A stretch of 8,894 bases of DNA from Draconibacterium sp. (GTDB taxonomy: Bacteria; Bacteroidota; Bacteroidia; Bacteroidales; Prolixibacteraceae): positions 1 to 8,894 of the forward strand of contig WGCT01000359.1 in assembly GCA_015493625.1 (NCBI GenBank), given 5' to 3'. A program made the position numbers and the translations under genes. This document shows positions 6,711 through 8,894 of this stretch, one piece after another. The notes under the pieces are model-generated. The model had not been told where the DNA came from. It saw only the letters and a program-made list of their open reading frames with translations, and did no database searches. Position 1 is the first letter of the stretch. Every line of letters begins with the position of its first letter.

Positions 6711-6739
6711 ATCTATTAAATGCCTAATTCGAAAAATCT

Positions 6740-8659
6740 TTACTCAGGTATTATAAATACAGAGCTTCCGCCACCCGGTGCGAGTTTAAGATTCAGTTCC
6801 ATATCTGCTGTCACCTTAACATTACGGATTTGATAAGTCTCTTTATTGTTTAAAAAGTGACTTTCAGGAGTATCTTCGTATATAGTGGCATTGTATGTTT
6901 TCGATTTATCAAGAAAATCAAGTGGTAAGTTTAATGTGCGGCCAGTGCGTGTTGTCAGATTTCCGAGATACCAATTATCTCCTTTTTTTCTTGCAACAGA
7001 TATGTAAGTATCAGGTGTTCCTCCCAAGACTTTAATTTCGTCGTAATTATCGGGTAGATTTCTTATACACTCAAAAAGGTCTGCTTTTTTCTCGTACTCT
7101 TCCGGTGCATCAGGAAGAACTGTCATTCCCGAATAAAACACAATTAACTTTGCATTTTCAGCCGCAACAGTTCCAGGAATTGGTTGAAAAACCCTCTTTC
7201 GCGAATGCGCATTGTTTAACCCGTACCAGCCATTAGCCATGTCTAGCGGACCGGTAAGCATATTTATAAATGCTGCTGACACGGCAGTTTCTGGCCAGTA
7301 AGAACGTTTGGCATCTGCCTGTGAATGGCAGTATTCACGGGCTATTAAATTTGGCCATGTTCTTGTATCGCCCGACGGTGGAATTGGTAGATCGTGAAAA
7401 TTAACCAGCAGTTGGTATTTTGCACAAAGTCGGGTAACCTCGCGAGTATGTAAAACCTTTTCCTGTCCCGTACCTTCCATAAAACCATATTTAATGCCTG
7501 CAGCTCCCCATTCGTGAAACTGTGACAAAATAGTTTCTAAGCCGTATCTTTTTGCTCCAACGTCGTTGAGGTAGAGAATTACTTTTATTCCTTTTTTGTC
7601 GGCATATTTTAAAAAGTTTTGAATGTCGATCCCCTCTTTTGCTTTGGTAGGATCCGAATCTTCCTCAAATTCAGGACCATACCAATCGGCATCAATCAAT
7701 AGATATTTAATATTATTCTTTGCAGCAAAATCGACAAAACGTTTATGCGATTCTGTATTTAATCCGTACTCGAAACCATCGTGTGTTTTGTACCCCCAAA
7801 CACGCCAGTTCCACATTGCCTTCCCTGTTTTTATCCATGAAGTATCTTTAATTTTGCATTCAGGATTTAAATTGTCTAATATGTTTGACTCTAACAGAGC
7901 ACCAGCTGATTGTCCCAGTTGAATAACTCTCCATGAAGTAGGAGTTCCTGTTTTACCTTTCGATGCATGCATATCGCATCCGATTGAATGTTGGGCATCA
8001 CATTTTTTGATTATAAAATCGGAATAGTCATAGATTGCTCCTTCGCAAAAAGCTCCCCACACAGAGTCGCTGAAATTAATTACAAGAGGTGTTTTAACTG
8101 TTGATGGAATGGAGTCTAAAGTTGAACTATATAAATTCTCGTGCTCATCGTTTCCCGACCACCATCTTACATCAGAAGCAAAATTCAGAGTTGTCTTATC
8201 GGCTAATATCTCAAATTCACTTATGTTTGCTTGTTCCGGTATGTTATATCTAAATGCCACACCATCGTTATATAACCTGAAAATAATCTCGAATGTGCGT
8301 TGAGTTGCATCAGTCTCTTTAAGAATAATATTCCACTGATTATAGTTATTTCTGATTGAATTAACTTTACTAATTACAGGTTTCCAGGTTTTATCTACAC
8401 TGGTTTTACTAATTTCAGTAATTACAAAACTTTTCCCAAATATAGTATCGCTAAGCAATAAACCCAGTTGCGAATTGTCAATCAATAAATTGTTGTTGTA
8501 TTTTAAATTGAAGGCAGGGGTTTTCTCTTCTAAAGTTAATTCTACTACAATGTTAGAATCAGGAGAAGTAAATTTATGCGTGCTCTTTTTACAAGATGAA
8601 AATGTTGCAGTTAGAATAAAAAAATAAACTAGTGGAAAATGAATAAGTTTCAAGTTCAT
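6740..8659 (-). CDS. GH97-family glycoside hydrolase, predicted lipoprotein, with unusual active-site residues
   Basis: GH97 enzymes are alpha-glucosidases or alpha-galactosidases of the Bacteroidota cell envelope; SusB is the best known. The 639-residue protein has a lipoprotein signal (LVYFFILTATFSSC, lipid Cys at 23) followed by KKS, with no acidic surface-export signal, so a periplasm-facing lipoprotein is likely. The family layout is complete: N-terminal beta-sandwich (about 28-280), with WWSGNDEHENLY at 166-177; (beta/alpha)8 barrel (about 281-540), with LLIDADWYG, GIKYGF, NFHD, TWPNLIAREY and LTGPLDMANG; and a C-terminal beta domain (about 545-639). By eye alignment, E442 (AREY) is the conserved general acid. 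Gly392 occupies the nucleophile-Asp position of retaining members. D366 and D423 stand where SusB has its two Glu bases (E439, E508). It thus looks inverting-like, but its activity and substrate are open. No SusC/SusD gene is in view. It probably uses its own promoter (-7 box at 8700-8707). Confidence 0.92.
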   Translation of the reverse strand: MNLKLIHFPLVYFFILTATFSSCKKSTHKFTSPDSNIVVELTLEEKTPAFNLKYNNNLLIDNSQLGLLLSDTIFGKSFVITEISKTSVDKTWKPVISKVNSIRNNYNQWNIILKETDATQRTFEIIFRLYNDGVAFRYNIPEQANISEFEILADKTTLNFASDVRWWSGNDEHENLYSSTLDSIPSTVKTPLVINFSDSVWGAFCEGAIYDYSDFIIKKCDAQHSIGCDMHASKGKTGTPTSWRVIQLGQSAGALLESNILDNLNPECKIKDTSWIKTGKAMWNWRVWGYKTHDGFEYGLNTESHKRFVDFAAKNNIKYLLIDADWYGPEFEEDSDPTKAKEGIDIQNFLKYADKKGIKVILYLNDVGAKRYGLETILSQFHEWGAAGIKYGFMEGTGQEKVLHTREVTRLCAKYQLLVNFHDLPIPPSGDTRTWPNLIAREYCHSQADAKRSYWPETAVSAAFINMLTGPLDMANGWYGLNNAHSRKRVFQPIPGTVAAENAKLIVFYSGMTVLPDAPEEYEKKADLFECIRNLPDNYDEIKVLGGTPDTYISVARKKGDNWYLGNLTTRTGRTLNLPLDFLDKSKTYNATIYEDTPESHFLNNKETYQIRNVKVTADMELNLKLAPGGGSSVFIIPE

Positions 8660-8699
8660 AATAAAAATTAATTGTTATTTAGCTTTTATACTTCAATAA

Positions 8700-8707
8700 C
8701 AAAAATA
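8700..8707 (-). promoter_or_regulatory. -7 box of the GH97 gene promoter (TATTTTTG on the minus strand)
   Basis: CAAAAATA on the plus strand reads TATTTTTG on the minus strand, an exact TAnnTTTG match. It is 40 bases upstream of the ATG at 8659 and predicts a leader of about 34 bases. No well-spaced -33 TTG was found. The region is AT-rich, so a chance match is possible. Confidence 0.45.
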
Positions 8708-8732
8708 GTATTTATTTGCTGTTTTTACTGAC

Positions 8733-8751
8733 AGTATTATCTCACAATACT
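8733..8751. promoter_or_regulatory. Inverted repeat upstream of the GH97 -7 box (possible operator or 3'-end hairpin)
   Basis: AGTATT (8733-8738) and AATACT (8746-8751) are perfect 6-bp inverted repeats around a 7-base centre. On the minus strand this lies about 26-44 bases upstream of the -7 box, where an activator or repressor could bind. It is also 11 bases past the stop of the edge reading frame, so it could instead be a hairpin at that transcript's end. Confidence 0.3.
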
Positions 8752-8762
8752 CCGTTATAATC

Positions 8763-8894
8763 TCAAGCGGCAATAGTACCAAAATACAATAGTTTGTCCA
8801 ATCTCTTTTTATTTTTAGCAGAGTATGGGTTAATCCCGAACACGTCAAAAAAACGGTTCATCAGTAATGTGTTGTGGTTCATGGTCTTTATATC
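8763..8894 (-). CDS. 3' end of an unrecognised reading frame, cut by the window edge
   Basis: On the minus strand the frame is open from the window edge to a TGA at 8763-8765, giving 43 readable residues. An internal ATG at 8880-8882 would make a 39-residue product, but the frame stays open upstream (D-I-K-T before that Met), so this is more likely the C-terminus of a larger protein. The readable part includes MNRFFDVFGINPYS and the basic stretch KNKKRLDKLLYFG, ending in TIAA. I do not recognise it. It lies upstream of and codirectional with the GH97 gene, with a 103-base gap that holds a candidate promoter, so co-transcription is possible but not needed. Confidence 0.4.
   Translation of the reverse strand, partial: DIKTMNHNTLLMNRFFDVFGINPYSAKNKKRLDKLLYFGTIAA

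Larger units (their letters stand above)
6379..6739. other. Convergent intergenic spacer rich in inverted repeats
   Basis: About 360 bases between the 3' ends of trhP (+) and the GH97 gene (-). It holds a compact hairpin-rich segment (6433-6474), a long stem-loop (6494-6571), a 13-bp near-perfect palindrome CAACTTTAAGTTG (6661-6673) and a small hairpin near the GH97 stop (6690-6710). A 20-codon frame at 6607-6669 begins like a signal peptide but stops at once. No gene is supported. Termination of both flanking transcripts presumably happens here, though no classic hairpin plus T-run is seen. Confidence 0.65.

Noticed and set aside
7623..7922. 99-codon plus-strand frame inside the GH97 gene
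   Set aside because: Shadow of the GH97 barrel coding sequence; no independent features.

Overview
The window looks like chromosomal DNA from a member of the Bacteroidota, probably a free-living relative of the Bacteroidales/Marinilabiliales. Three points support this. TAnnTTTG-type -7 boxes lie upstream of several genes. Starts lack clear Shine-Dalgarno sequences and have A-rich leaders. The gene set includes a GH97 lipoprotein and a secreted clan GH-A hydrolase. The genus cannot be fixed from this sequence.

Layout: 55-2229 (+) is a complete ribonuclease R gene (rnr). 2378-2980 (+) is a TetR-type repressor with its own promoter. 2981-3489 has no convincing gene but holds a 176-bp fold-back repeat (3105-3280) with an 18-bp perfect palindrome in its right arm. 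3490-4956 (+) is a secreted, AT-rich glycoside-hydrolase-like protein with a GH5-type active-site pattern. 5119-6378 (+) is a peptidase-U32-fold protein matching TrhP/YegQ, the tRNA U34 hydroxylase. 6379-6739 is a convergent spacer rich in inverted repeats. 6740-8659 (-) is a GH97 lipoprotein. The right edge holds the 3' end of an unrecognised minus-strand reading frame.

The genes do not form one pathway. rnr and trhP are RNA housekeeping genes (RNA decay and tRNA wobble modification). The two glycan-active enzymes are on opposite strands with no SusC/SusD, sulfatase or transporter gene in view, so they look like orphan carbohydrate-active genes set between housekeeping genes. The TetR gene has no obvious target next to it apart from itself.

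The most interesting points are three. The GH97 active site fits neither textbook GH97 type: Gly at the retaining-nucleophile position and Asp at both positions where SusB has its Glu bases. The fold-back element with its inserted palindrome is the clearest non-coding structure. The AT-rich hydrolase next to that element may have been acquired. No CRISPR array, tRNA, rRNA, transposase or clearly new multi-gene system was found.
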